From Nymphalis io (taxonomy: Eukaryota > Arthropoda > Insecta > Lepidoptera > Nymphalidae), in the NCBI RefSeq assembly GCF_905147045.1, contig NC_065918.1, forward strand, positions 9,734,001 to 9,798,000: DNA of 64,000 bases, read 5' to 3'. Below the pieces are notes generated by a model. It saw only the letters and a program-made list of their open reading frames with translations, was not told where the DNA came from and did not search any database. The translations under genes were made by a program, and so were the position numbers. Below are positions 1 through 12,800 of the stretch, piece by piece. How positions within the stretch are numbered: the first letter of the stretch is position 1; every line of letters begins with the position of its first letter.

Positions 1-48
1 ATTTGTTATTTACTGATATGCTCATAGCCAGTTGGTACTTAATTACAG

Positions 49-186
49 AAAATGGAGATAAAGACCGAGGCGGATGATGTTGATGAGGGCGTTTCCACAA
101 CGGAAGCTCGCGTCGTGCCACGCTGGAGCTCGCCTCGCATCCGCAAGAAACTGCGCTCGGCCTCTTCCTTTAACAGAGGAGGTTAA
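49..186 (+). CDS. terminal exon of an unidentified gene
   Basis: A probable last coding exon of a gene that starts left of the window. An acceptor (TTACAG, ending at 48) is followed by an open frame with a TAA stop at 184-186. From the ATG at 52 it encodes 44 residues, first acidic (MEIKTEADDVDEG) and then strongly basic, ending RIRKKLRSASSFNRGG. The exon is much richer in GC than the AT-rich DNA around it and prefers G or C at third positions, as real exons in this window do. An AATAAA lies at 402-407 downstream. The upstream exons are not in the window, so I cannot assign a family. A spurious open frame is possible but the base composition argues against it. Confidence 0.5.
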   Translation, partial: KMEIKTEADDVDEGVSTTEARVVPRWSSPRIRKKLRSASSFNRGG

Positions 187-785
187 TTTATTTAACGGAA
201 AATATGAAAAGATATTTGCTAATTTATAACATTTTAGTAATGCGATCATTCTTATTTTAAGACTATCTAGCCTCCTTTCGATAAGGATGACACTGGTTGG
301 GATTTAGTTTAACACAATATCTAAGTTCATTTAAAAGGAATACAAATATTCAATCTCATTCTAATGCGTCTGGTTAAAAATAATAGAAATTTTTTTAGTC
401 CAATAAAACAAATTTATTTTAACATTTGTGTAACAGATAACAGTTAAGTTTTTAAAATTATTATACTTATATCTAACATAAATATTTTTCAATCGATTGG
501 TTCATACCAGTTAATACGTGATTTTCGGTATAACTGTTTCGAACTACTAAGACCGTAACGTCTTAATAGATTTTTATTTAATACGACTTAGACAAAAAAA
601 ATATATAATAAAATCCTTGAACCACAGATTTGAACTCATATTTTTCTAGACAATAGCTACCAAATATATGTGTCTCATAATTTTTTATAATAATGCGCTA
701 CAAATACTAATTGAAGTTAGTTGAATAGTACATCTACAGTAAAATTAGTTTTTTTTTTATTTAAAACTTAAAAATTTAAAAATAT
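187..785. other. 3' flank, AT-rich
   Basis: DNA following the first terminal exon. It holds a candidate polyadenylation signal AATAAA at 402-407. I see no further coding or repeat signal before the retroelement fragment at 786. Confidence 0.4.
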
Positions 786-1073
786 CTTGCCAAAATTGCC
801 ATGCTGGGAATATCAAAACAGCCTCACGGAAACTAGGGGTTCTGAACAAAGTGCGGCGTTTTTTCACGCCACAACAACTGCTCCTGTTATACAAAACGCA
901 GGTGCGGTCTTGCGTTCAATATTGTTCGCACCTTTGGGATGCCTCTGCTAATTCCTTCTGGAGGCCTTGGATCGGTTGCAACGACGTGCGATTCGCATTA
1001 TTGGCAACGTAATGGTCGCTAACACCCTCGAGCGCTTACAATAGTGTCAAGAGCTAGCAGCGCTAAGCGCTTA
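786..1073 (+). mobile_element. Jockey/CR1-like non-LTR retrotransposon fragment
   Basis: A short degenerate piece of the C-terminal part of a non-LTR reverse transcriptase. It aligns by eye to 26818-27140 in the larger copy in this window, including the stretches for KLGVLNKVRRFFTPQQL and SCVEYCSHL. Part of the segment between the two matching blocks is missing. Here the codon after HL reads TGG (Trp), whereas the larger copy has TGA, so this fragment helps date the stop in that copy. It is a dead fragment with no ends recognised. Confidence 0.75.
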
Positions 1074-3004
1074 CTAAGAAATCAATTAAGTTAAACAATT
1101 TACATCATTAGGCTATTCTTTAATCTATAATATTCTTAATACTTAGAAAACTAGGTCTATAAGTTATAATCTCTACATTAGCTAGTAATGAAAAATGTAT
1201 GGTAATTAATGAAACGGTTATAGATCACAATATATAAATTATTTTCATTTTAAGTATAAATTAATTCTTTTTTAGTAGTTACATTATAAAAAGATATATT
1301 TTAAGTTTTCGTTTTATAAAATATTATTTACTGTCTGAAAAAAAGAAATCGATACTTGGTAATACAAATATGAATGGACTTTAAATTATATAATACCGTT
1401 AAAAATATATTTATTTTTAATTTTATTTGAATAAGATTCACGTACAGAACTATATACATATTTTGATTATAGAGTTAACTCAAAAATAAATATGCATTTT
1501 TAACAACGAAACTGATGGAAATATGTACACACTCGCATATTAACTAAGCTCCTTATAATTTTGAACTATTGAGAGAATTGACAAAATTCCGTGCAATTTA
1601 TTAAAATAATACTGCAACATTTATAATAATTGTACAAATAGTATAATACGTACAAAGTGAAGTCCTCCTACAACGCTATGATTATTCTAATAGAATAGAA
1701 ATTATTTATATTTTAGGAGATTTCTGCGTACCTAGTGCGTGTTTTTTTAATTAATCGATAGCGTCCACGTTAACTGTCGTTTATTTGGAATGACAACTGC
1801 ACCGTCTAATGACAATAAGCGGAATTCCATACAAGTCGCAATTAACGTAAACGCTATCAAATAAGTAAAAAACTCGCACTAAAGAGATTGAACGTTTCGT
1901 AGCTAAAAGTATTAATTACATAAGGATAAGGTCATATCTATTTTTGGTGTGTCTTTGCAAAGATGAAAGTATTTTTGGAATGAACGGTTTAAATAAATAT
2001 AAGTAATTATATGAGCTACGATATATAATATATATACATAATTAGGAGCTCGTTTTCCAGATTTTTAAATAGAAAATTTTATTATAAATTATGAAGTATA
2101 ATATATTTGTTTATTAATATAATATAATTACGAAAAAACCTACCGAATTATAAAATATGTTTATATGTTAAATTTATAAATTACAGTTTTCTCAATTTCT
2201 TTTAAGAAAATCTTCGTAATTGTCATCGTTTTAATAAAATTAACCAGTAGGTACACGAGTGTGATAATACCCAAATAAAAAATACCCAACAAACTATACT
2301 TAACGAAAGGGAAAGCCTTTTTGCTAAGTTATGAGATAGATGATGGCATTATTACGTAAATTACTTTTTACTTTTCCGTACATCCAATGAAAACTTATAA
2401 TCGTTTAGGGTAACTCTCGTTTTTTCTTTTTTGTGTATCCGTCTCCTTCCGCCTATTTTCTCTGAATCTTCTGGACAAAAAATTCGAACCAGTTACCCCT
2501 TAGTGAGTGAAAATAACCGCATTAAAATGTATCAAGTGAATTATGATATGTCAATTGTTTTTTTTATTATTATATATTATAGTTAAATTCAAACAATAAT
2601 CCTTAATCTGTCAACTCAAACGATAAGGAAGTGTAGTGCGTATATTATATTTTCATAAAATATTATGTTCAATATTCACTAATATTATCACTTTATTTGA
2701 ATTGGAAATTTATATATATATATAATATATTAATATATTTGAGTTTAAAATTTGTAGGAAGCATTAAAATATATTCCTTAATAAATTGGTGTTTAGAGTA
2801 TACGTAAGTTTTATGTAAGTGTATTTACTAGATCAATTTATGTACCTAAATGTTCTGTATAACTTCTTAACATCATCATCATATCTCTCATATAATATCC
2901 TAGAAGTGATTATTTATAAAAAGGGAATAACTAAGCTCTTGTAGAATATTAGGATAATTTTATATTAATATACCATAAACGTCAGAGGATCTACATACAT
3001 ATAT
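1074..3004. other. AT-rich intergenic DNA
   Basis: No supported gene. It contains the small inverted-repeat element at 1733-1881 and otherwise only AT-rich sequence with scattered stop codons in all frames. Confidence 0.5.
1733..1881. repeat. MITE-like element with long imperfect terminal inverted repeats
   Basis: About 149 bp. The left end reads TAGTGCG and the right end CGCACTA. The arms are imperfect inverted repeats of about 55 bp that share the blocks GATAGCGT, ACGTTAA and TGGAAT, with a short non-palindromic centre. It has no coding capacity, as expected for a non-autonomous DNA transposon. The target duplication is not clear. Family unknown. Confidence 0.55.
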
Positions 3005-3007
3005 TGT

Positions 3008-3325
3008 CCAGACTGCCTCGTTGGTCTAATGGCTAGATGGGTTCAAATCTCAGGTTAGGGCCAATAAAGTTATTGAGTTTTTCTGTTGATAATTCTCAGT
3101 AGCAGCCCGGAGTCTGGAAGTTAAAAGTGTAACGCCGTTGGTCCTGCACCTGAACTCTTTCTGGTCATGTCGGATTGCCGTCCCATTGGATTATGAGAAT
3201 TTGAGAATAGAGAGTGCACATGTGTTTGCGCACACACTTGTGCACTATAATATCTCCTGCGCAGTTAGCTAATCTTCTCTTGAGATTGGCCACCGTGGCC
3301 GAAATCGGTTCATACATTATTTATA
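3008..3325 (+). repeat. tRNA-derived SINE (family A)
   Basis: The head resembles a tRNA gene: an A-box-like TGGTCTAATGGCTAG, then a B-box-like GGGTTCAAATCTC. The body carries the block for 'ctcagtagcagcccggagtctgg', and the tail ends near a block rich in 'tctcttgagattggcc'. Other copies in the window are at 51648-52022 (-), 23585-23795 (-) and 39845-40075 (+). It is a retroposon, not a functional tRNA, because the cloverleaf does not close. Confidence 0.7.
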
Positions 3326-3811
3326 TTGGCCAAAATAAATATACAATTATTGGGATTACAGCAAAACTATACACAGCTTTATATATTATAAATATACAAA
3401 ATGTATTGTAAAAGAGCCATTTAAATCAAGAACTTCTAATACTGTTACATATAAATAGATAAATGTTGTTACTTATATACAAAATATAATAATATTTTAT
3501 TATTTTGTTCTATTAGTTACTTCACTTATTAATATTCTTAATATAAACTTACGATTATTAATATTCTGTATACCAAAATAATTTTATGTGCATATATTAA
3601 ATAAAGATTGATGTCAACAAGATTTTTAATTCCTACCCAATGCCCAGATTATGTAATATAGCGCAACGAAATCAAGTGTCATTCAAAAATTAAGTAAGTA
3701 ATTAAGAAGTGTGTCTTTATGTACCTAAGTTCACAAGCTTTTCTTTGGGCGTGTATAAATTAATAATAAAAGGCGATGTCTTTTTTATCAGACGCGTAAA
3801 ACATTTATATA

Positions 3812-3900
3812 TGACTAGCGGCCCCACTTCGTCCGGGTTGAACAATTATTAATCTTAGTAGATATTAAGTACGTAGGTATCATTTATTTTAAAAGTAACT
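3812..3900 (+). repeat. head of a lepidopteran interspersed repeat (family E)
   Basis: The phrase 'cttcgtccgggttgaac' after 'actagcggccc' is the head of a widespread non-coding interspersed repeat. The same head occurs at about 10517. Tails of the type 'ttttagtagtttttgagtttaccca' followed by 'caaacatacaaa' occur at 5090-5140. The assignment is from my recollection of such repeats, not a search. Confidence 0.4.
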
Positions 3901-4089
3901 AATTACAGGAAGTATTCGACTAATTACAAAAAGTCACCGATAAACACTCCCATAATATTGTCTGAGCTTCTTAGGTCTCTTAGATTCTTGTCTACGGTGT
4001 GTGTTCTGTGTGTGATCTCATCGTAAGTTCGTCCCACATTATGAGACAGACCTCTTGAAGAAGTTGTTTTGTTTTTTTCTTTAATTGAA

Positions 4090-4376
4090 TTAGGTAGGTA
4101 TAAGTAGACTAGCATGTGGGCCATCTGATGGTACGTGGTCACCATAACATTTGCACTATAAAAAATATTACCCATCTCTTACATCGCCAAGGAGCCATCG
4201 ACCTGAGGAACTAAGATGTTATGTCCCATGCGCCGGTAGTTACACTGGCTAACTCACCTTTTAAACCAGAATACAAAATATATTAAGTAAAGTAAAATAT
4301 GTTATGTGGTAAAATATGTGATAAGTGGATGGTACCTACCTAGACGGGCTTGCACAGTCCTACTACCAAGTAAACG
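4090..4376 (+). repeat. interspersed repeat family B, diverged copy
   Basis: Contains the family B hallmarks in order: 'gggccatctgatgg', 'cgtggtcacc', 'tgttatgtccc', 'gtagttacactggct', and 'gatggtacctacctagacgggcttgca' near the end. Non-coding. Better preserved copies are at 15535-15825 and 60282-60540. Confidence 0.65.
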
Positions 4377-4544
4377 TAGACATGTACGAATGTAACATAA
4401 GAATTATATGCGCCGGCTACTGCGCCATCGCAACGTTGACCACCAGCATAAATGTTTTAAAGTATAAATAATTAAAAAATATACCAATAACTAACGTAAT
4501 ATTTAACTATTTCCAGTTTACAACAAAAATAAAATTTATAGGTA

Positions 4545-5140
4545 AATAATAGACTAAGCGTTGCTCGCTCCCGATATCCGTGGTTCGCTCTCACCGGGCC
4601 ATTTTTCTTATTTTGCTTTTTTACCAGTCCTAACTTCTAAACGAAAGGTCCGATTCGAATAATTTAAAGATGAATTTACATGTACATAATCAACTTTTAT
4701 AATGAAGCTATTTAATTGTGTTAGAATTAATGTCATCATCTTTCGATTCTTCCCGTGTTTTTATTGACTAATTTGAAAAAAAGGCAGTTGTTGTGACTTA
4801 ACTATAAAAGTTACTATAATAACCGAAAAAAATATATAGCCTCGCAGACTTTTTTGTAGATAATGATAATGTATGATAAGTACTATGAACATGTAATAAT
4901 TTTTTTTAGGTATCATCAATAATTTTGGCAGCGCATGCCAAATAATGACTTTTATAGAAAAAAATTTTAATACCTTGGGTTACATTATTGCAATTTTAGT
5001 AGATTCCTACTTTTTTTAAATTAAAATATATCCTATGTTAGTTGCTATAATATATGATACAGCTGTAAATTAAAGAATTTTTAAAATCATTTTAGTAGTT
5101 TTTGAGTTTACCCATTTCAAACAAACATACAAAACATCAA
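4545..5140 (+). repeat. degenerate interspersed repeat with family E tail
   Basis: Starts with a more GC-rich head ('gcgttgctcgctcccg', 'tggttcgctctcaccgg') and ends with the tail 'agtagtttttgagtttaccca' then 'caaacatacaaaacatc'. That tail also ends other elements in the window. Non-coding and AT-rich in the middle. Boundaries are approximate. Confidence 0.35.
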
Positions 5141-6039
5141 ATCTTACTTCTTTATAACATTAGTATATAGTATGGATATAAAATATTTCAACATTTTTCC
5201 ATGCTCAAATTGTTTATTTATTATATAAACATACATACAACATTTACCTATAGGTAAATAAACTAGAGGAGGAAATATGTGAAAAGAATGACTTTTATAC
5301 AAGTAAAAGCCTAAAAGTTGATTTTGTTATCCCTTGATTATGACGTTGTAATAAAAAATAAGTGCCAGTTAATATTCTATGACAGGCCATAGACCTTCCC
5401 TTTTATTATTGAAAGAGTTGAGACCGCATCGAGTGCCCATACATATTGGCTAAACTATGTCGTTTTAAAAAGCTAGAATATTCGTCGATAAAAGAATACT
5501 TAACAAAGATTTCAATGGACACACATACAAAAGTAAAGCCTGTTTGAAAACATACACCCATTATACTTATAAATATAATAATATTAAGATTAACTTTCTC
5601 TATTTATACGAATACTTATACGAATTTTTAGGTTTTTAAAATTACGAAAATGCAAAATTTAATTGTTCGTTCCATTTTCGAGCCGTATAGGCGAGTTGCA
5701 TTTAATTTTGTCTACGAGATGTCAAAGACAAATTTTCATCGAGGACCATATAAAAATTTCTTACAGGTAGAAAGTTATATTATTATATAACGCTTTAGTC
5801 GATTTTTTACGTATATAAATAAAATATTGTTAACATAAAAGTAACCTTATCTACACTCAAACTAATAAGACAAACTTAAAATTAATATATATGGTGACTA
5901 GTTTCAGTAAAGTAACAAACTTAATGTCCCAGTTGGGCAAAAATTTGCCTTGAAAGATAAGGTAGCTATGGAGCTATCATATCATGCGCTACTTTAATGC
6001 GCATATCACAAAATTTAATAAGATAATACAGCCTTTCTT

Positions 6040-6165
6040 ACGCTCTTTGCCTTCATCGGCAACCACATGATGAATAAATATTAAACACATGAATACTAAG
6101 TGGCTTGCTCAGTGTAGAGCTCGCAATCTACGGTTCAGATTCACGTGTTCATAGTTTTGGGGTGA
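6040..6165 (-). repeat. degenerate tRNA-derived SINE fragment (family C)
   Basis: Resembles the tRNA-like end of family C: 'aaacacatgaatactaagtggcttgc' followed by 'ggttcagattcacgtgttc'. The B-box region is decayed. Confidence 0.4.
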
Positions 6166-6836
6166 AGAAGGAATAACAGGAAACCGTGTCTTTTTCTCTT
6201 TTAAAAACTATCATATGCTTTATTACAAAATATCCTCATGTTAAATTATATCGAATTTTTGAAATTGATAATTACGATATCACCGTAGTAAAAAAATTGT
6301 ACTTTTTCGAAATAAGCAACTTGACTCTCGCTGTTCCACAAAGTGACTCTATGTTAAACGACGAAGCTTTACATACGCATTCGGATTGGCTATATATAAT
6401 TTTATTGTTTCTGACCTTAAAATACGCTTTATTTAGAAAAGATTAAATTTGTGAATATATGCTTAAAAAATCGTAATAATAGGCTAAGCAAATAAATCTT
6501 TGCCTCGTGCCTAGTTTATTATGTTTCAAATAAAAGATTGAATCACAATTAATATGACACATTAACACAAATATGTATATTTAACAGATTGAAACTTTCT
6601 CTTATTGGTGACACATTATAATAATATTTAGGCTAAATTAGACCTCGTTCCGAGCTGCTGACTGCGCATGCGTGCAATAAACATTTTACCAAAGAAATTA
6701 TCATCAAGTGGGTATTGTCCTCCTATATAATAATAGGAGAAATTTAACACCATTGTTCCCCTTCCCGTCGAAACTCGTTATATATTAAATGCAACATTTA
6801 TTTATTTTTCAAACCGAATCTGTTATTGAAGTTACA

Positions 6837-9800
6837 ATGCTCAATGTTAGAGTAGTCTTATTTCTCGCGTTTTTGAATTTTTGTAAACCCAATGATCAGA
6901 GTAATTTAGCAATAAAATCTATAAACGGCCAAGGTATTTTAAGAGGAATTGCTTTTCCGAAATGGAACAGAAACCTGGGGTTCAAAAATGATTTTCGGGA
7001 ACAAATACACACCGAAACGCGATTCTGGCCACCGCTGCAGAAAGAAAATAGGTGTAAGTATATAATTCATCATAAAATTAATTGTATCATTAGTATTCAT
7101 AATTACTTCGCTGATTTTTATTTTACAATATAAATTTAAGAAGCGCTGCGATTATATAGCTCTAGAAAATGTTATTATCTAAAATCAGCTAAAAAAAAAA
7201 TTATTACAAATTCTGTAACTAATGTCAATTGCGTTAGAAATCGCAATAATATACATTTAATATCGTACTCGTGTTGCAAATATATTTTATACGTAAGAAG
7301 CAAACTTACATCGGTGTTAAGTAAGGGATCGAATGCAGTCACGCGATGAAGCTATGCAAAAGCGATTAAGTTAGCGAACAAACTCTAACTTGGCTCGTAA
7401 AATGAAAAAATATATGTATATTTAATTTTGTCGATAGTTTATATATATTTTTTAATTCGCTTCCAAACCGAATGTTCGAGAAAATTATTTTCAAAATATA
7501 TATATAGCACGTCATCCGTTGTTATTAACAGGCGAAACAGTTTGTAAGAAAAATCAGTCATTAAGTCCCATCAACACTATCACATTGTTCTTTCGCTTCT
7601 CTTATTCACCCAAGTGTGTTCGATGTTTAACATCCAGTTTATGCGGATGTTTATGGAATCTATCGTGTGCAGTAGGCTTTACTTCCTTTCGTATTAAATA
7701 TAAAGCGAAATATAAGGTACATGTTACGAATATTTCAGTAATACCCGTATGGTGGAAAAATAGACGTAAATATATGAATTTTCATGTTTCGATTTTTTTC
7801 AATTCTTTTAAAATTATAACTTTAATAGCTACGAAAATTTTTTATTGACAAACCATTTATACATAGTTAGCCTTTGCCTATTTATATTATATAGATATTT
7901 AATTTCTTATTACATGATGAGTAGTAAATTTTCTTTCATTTAGTAATAATTTAATTTAATACAGAGCTTATATTGCAATCTCCCGTTAAGATTCACGTGT
8001 TAATGACCAATTCGGTTCAACAGATTTTGGAAACAAATGTACTTAAAAATGTTTATTTAACATTTTTAAGTACAATTGTTTCCAAAATCATATATAACAT
8101 AAAAAAAATTAGTTAAATTCGAAAACTTATTTAGTTGTCCATTCGTAAAATACACTTAAGCAGACATACTTCTAACTACCGCAATAATTTAAAACGAATT
8201 ATCATTTTCTTTCGTGACTTGACTTGGATTACCTAATTTATTAGTAAATAAAAAAAAGTAATTAAGGAAATTCAATGAAGTTTATTTTTCGCATCAGGAA
8301 ATAAAGGCATTTGTTAGTGTGTATTTGTGACTCCTTACCGTTGTTGTTTCACTATTTTTAATTTTGTAAATTTTGTTAGTATATTCATATTTATTACACT
8401 GAAATTTTACTATTATACTATTATAATTAATAGTTTGTAGGATATCTGTTACTATTTATTTTATGTACAGATATTTTTATAAAATACAAAATTAAAATAA
8501 AAAGAATAAAATACATTACAAATTTAAAGCAGAAACACGCCGTGTAAAAGATTGTCCTGTGGCATTATACCCAAGACGCTGGCACTATTGCCGCTCTGCA
8601 CAGCTAGACTTAGCCTTTGGGCTAAATAAGCGCTAGCTCTTGGGTCACCAGAAGTGTGGATCAGTTTATTAGAAATATCTTTTATGATTCTTTTTGTATC
8701 GGATGACCATGGACCCAATGTTTCAAAACCCAGCCTCAAAAGATTCTTTGCTTACAATAGTTTTTTAGTGTTTAGTGACTCCGTTTTTTTCTCTAAAATA
8801 TATATTAATACTTTTCACTCAATTTCCAGTCATGGAGATTCGAAGTTAGCTTAACCATTTTTGCCCCGATTTGCTAGTATTTTTTTAACTAAAAATATAT
8901 TAACATATTTAATAATTATACAAGCGGTATCATTCGAAGTGATTTCGCCATCCAGGCTGGATATCAATACTAATATTTTTCAACAATTTTATTATTATAT
9001 ATAAAATAATTACGCTAAAATTGAACAAACATTTTCTACCTACATATACTTAGAATAATCTCTAAAAAGGTTCCATCGAAAAGCTTAGGTTAAAAGTGCC
9101 CAGACCTATTTTCCTCCGACTACATCAACATAATAAGTAAATTCTCAAAATATACATAACATATTATATACATACTATATGTATAATGTATATCCCACGT
9201 CCTTGAACTATAATCACATATCATTGGATATTTCTATATCCATAGGAACATAACAAGCTAATACAAATTAGCCCGTATACTTATGTTACAATGGATTTCA
9301 TCTTCGTAATAAAATATAATTTAAAAATATTTTATCTCAGTCTTATCCTTATTCACCGTGGTAACATTTCCCAATGGAGCCTGCACGGGGGCATCAGGAG
9401 ATAATGGTACCTGTATGACAGCTCGCGAGTGCTCGTCCCGTGGTGGATCCGCTAATGGATACTGCGCTAATGGCTTCGGACTGTGCTGTATCTGTGAGTA
9501 ATTTAAGAAAAATGCTTTTCTCACTTCTCTGCTCGCGTACGAAGTAAGTCGTACATGTTTTTGTCATTTGAAAGTGTTAAGTGGAAGAAAGTTTAAAATA
9601 AGAACTTAATAGAGTTCATTAATCTTTCAATTTTGTAATGAGACTCAATAAATATCTCCGTAACCGTAACAGCCTGTGAATGTCCCACTGCTGGGCTAAA
9701 GGCCTCCTCTCCTCTTTTTGAGGAGAAGGTTTGGAGCTTATTCCACCACGCTGCTCCAATGCGGGTTGGTGGAATACACATGTGGCAGAATTTCAGTGAA

Positions 9801-12800
9801 ATTAGACACATGCAGGTTTCCTCACGATGTTTTCCTTCACCGTAAAGCACGAGATGAATTATAATCACAAATTAAGCACATGAAAATTCAGTGGTGCTTG
9901 CCCGGGTTTGAACCCACGATCATCGGTTAAGATTCACATGTTCTTACCACTGGGCCATCTCGGCTTATTTTTTATTTTATTTTAAATATCTCCAAGAATG
10001 ATAAATTAATATGATCACAACGTCATACTCATATATCTTTATTAAAGAGAAGAAAAACTAAAATACGAGGGTGAAGCAAAAAGGATCAAATTGAGCGACA
10101 TGTGGATACAAAGTTTCTAAAGTATCTTTTCCTAAAAAAAATACAATTCAATGTAGTGCAAGCGTAAATAAGAATGGTGTTTCTTTCAGCTGTGTTAACA
10201 CCATTATTCCTAATAACAATAACATGAATTAAGCACATAAAATTCATTGGTACTTGTCAACATTTGAATCCGTAAGCTTCCGATTTAGATTCACTTATTC
10301 TAACATAGCCTGTGACGTGTGTGATATTTTGGCAAAGATAATATTTATTCAATATATGTTTCAGTTATGACGTCATGTGGCAGCAGTACTACGGAAAACG
10401 GCACGTACTTCGTTAACTCGGGCTTTCCGTCGCCCTACGATTCCACCGGCTCATGCGAACTGACTGTTATTAAATCACATCCCGATGTTTGTCAAATAAG
10501 GTAGATTGAATTTTATTAGCAACTAGCTAAAGGCGGACGCCTTTACTTCGTACATGTTGAACAATTATCTTTTATACGTAAATAATTACTTTACTTTTAT
10601 AAGAAAAAAATCTTGGATTATATTATTAGAAATTGCAATTTTCGTGGAAATCTCTATTTTTTTCGAGAATAAAATATAGCCTATGTTACTCGCCGGTAAC
10701 GTAGATATGGGTGAAGGATTTTTTTATAATCGATTAAGTAGACTTTTAGTTTATCCATACGTACAAAAAAAACTAATCTTTTCTCTTTATGATATTAATT
10801 TAGTATAGATTCTAAATATTTTTCAAAGAGAAATAGATTGATGATCTTAATCTACATTAAAGACAAAACAATCAATGTCATTCATTTAACATTAATGGTT
10901 ATTATACAATATTTAATATGTACATTTTGGTTATATCCACAGTCCATTTCTGTATATAGAAGATTGACATCTGCAAATTAAACATGATGAGAACTGAGAA
11001 CAACTTTTTAAATAATATAACCATTTTAAATACTGGCTTTATTTGAACAGTTTTTCTTAATTCCTTTGCCTGACTTATATAGTTACCCGTACTGTAATTA
11101 TTAAATAAATTTATATATAAGAATTTAAATAATGTAATAAGCAGATAATAATATATCTCAATGTGCACTTCGTTGCTTTTGTCAACATTTCAATGTTCAT
11201 TGGACTGGAACTCAACGAAATTCTTGTCACATTCAAGAACAACTTGTATTATCTACTCGGTGTTGTGTAACTTTGTTTACATGAATAAATAACTATTTGA
11301 TGAATTGACATTAAGGTGGCACATTTAAGTTATATTTTTATAGGCTTAAAATTATTTCAACTAAATTTAACATCAATAATTGATTTTTTTTTTTATTAAT
11401 TTGTAATTTTTTATATTTAGAAGATGAAACAGACGTATGGTATATATGTATCTATTATTGCTTTGTTTTTTGTTCTAAGATAATTTTGTCGATTCTTTTA
11501 AGACACAATTACAGATGGCGAGTTATCGTTTTATAGTAGAATGTTTTGACAATATTATATCCTCGTTTTTACATATTCGATATTCACGAAAATAGAATTT
11601 CCTGTTTAATTCTTAGTTTTTTATACGTAGATTCATAAATGTATCTTTTAATCTGCGTATATAGAACAAAAAACCTACTTTAAACCAATTTCATACGATG
11701 CGCAGTAACATAATAACTACACATATATCAAAGTTCGCTTGCCCTGATCCCACTTCTTTGGTGTATTTCTCATCTAATCTCTATCCCCGGCCTCTTTTTA
11801 TAAAATGACTCACCCCACCGCATCATCCAATACAATGATTAATTTCAACTTTTTGGACAGCGAAACTACTTTCATTTACTATGTACTTGTTTTGTATTAT
11901 TTAATAAATATATCTGATAATAACCCAGGCTACCATATATAAAACACATTTCATATTGCTATAGAAAGTATAATTTTACATCTTTTATTGGAGCAGTAAC
12001 CATCACCTTCGTACATTAAACAGAAAGCTATGAATAAATAACAATAGTATCCATTATTTGTAACCTTTTGATCAATAAGTAGCAAGCTAAGGATATATTA
12101 TATATACTGTAACTTTTGAATTACGCCTCATAGACAATACAATATATCAATAGTATCTACCAGTAAAAGATATAATTTCTTAAATATTCGATTTAATAAT
12201 TTTACTTATATAAAAAACGATATTAAAGTTGATTGTCTTTAAATACATCAAATAGCAATAAATATTGTGGCTAGACCAGATAGCACCGAAGTAAAAACTT
12301 ACTTTGTTATGACTCATGAAATGTTGGAAACTGGCTTACGGTTATACTGTTTTTAATTGTACTTATTTACTAACTCATATTGTTAACGTAATAATAATTT
12401 TCCAAAAAGGTTAGATTTCGATCGCTTCATAATCGCTGGACCTGAGAAAATTAACAATGTTTGTAACCAAGACCAGTTCATCGTATCGGGAGGTAATCCT
12501 GTACCAGCGATTTGTGGCTTCAACCAGGGCAGTCATAGTTGAGTATTGTATTAAAAATATAGTTTTTGAATATTGGAATATTATGTTGCATTGGCAAACG
12601 TACATAACCTTATTTTAAGTACATATTATATACTCGAGAAAAATATTATTGTCTGTTATACAATGCTCTTTATTATTTATTCATTTTAGAATATATCAGT
12701 TAGCATTTCTTCGTTGACACGCAATTCCGTTTTGCTGGGCGCAAAATAAATCAGGACTCCTTCAGTGGAAGCAATAAGGCGGAGTGTTATATTATATTTT

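Larger units (their letters stand above)
3326..6836. other. intergenic DNA with degenerate repeats, ending in a candidate promoter
   Basis: No gene supported. It holds the repeats listed at 3812-3900, 4090-4376, 4545-5140 and 6040-6165. The last 180 bp lie just upstream of the CUB gene. They contain a TGCGCATGCG motif near 6661-6670 (NRF1-like palindrome) and a TATATAATA stretch at about 6724-6732 that could act as a TATA box for that gene. An 86-codon open frame at 6186-6446 has no recognisable features and is not called. Confidence 0.4.
7054..9340 (+). other. intron 1 of the CUB gene
   Basis: Donor GTAAGT at 7054 and acceptor CTCAG ending at 9340. It contains the hairpin at 8023-8089 and a retroelement scrap at 8524-8760. 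A 109-codon open frame at 7519-7848 has no recognisable domain and is taken as chance. Confidence 0.7.
9494..10364 (+). other. intron 2 of the CUB gene
   Basis: Donor GTGAGT at 9494, acceptor TTTCAG ending at 10364. Mostly occupied by the SINE at 9658-9966 and a partial copy near 10215-10315. Confidence 0.7.

Noticed and set aside
3008..3080. A tRNA gene at the start of a family A repeat
   Set aside because: A and B boxes are present but the cloverleaf stems do not pair, and the same head begins several dispersed copies. It is a SINE head.
6186..6446. 86-codon open frame upstream of the CUB gene
   Set aside because: Low-complexity hydrophobic composition and no recognisable family; expected by chance in AT-rich DNA.
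7519..7848. 109-codon open frame in CUB intron 1
   Set aside because: No signal peptide, no domain, no splice signals in frame, and AT-rich composition like the intron around it.
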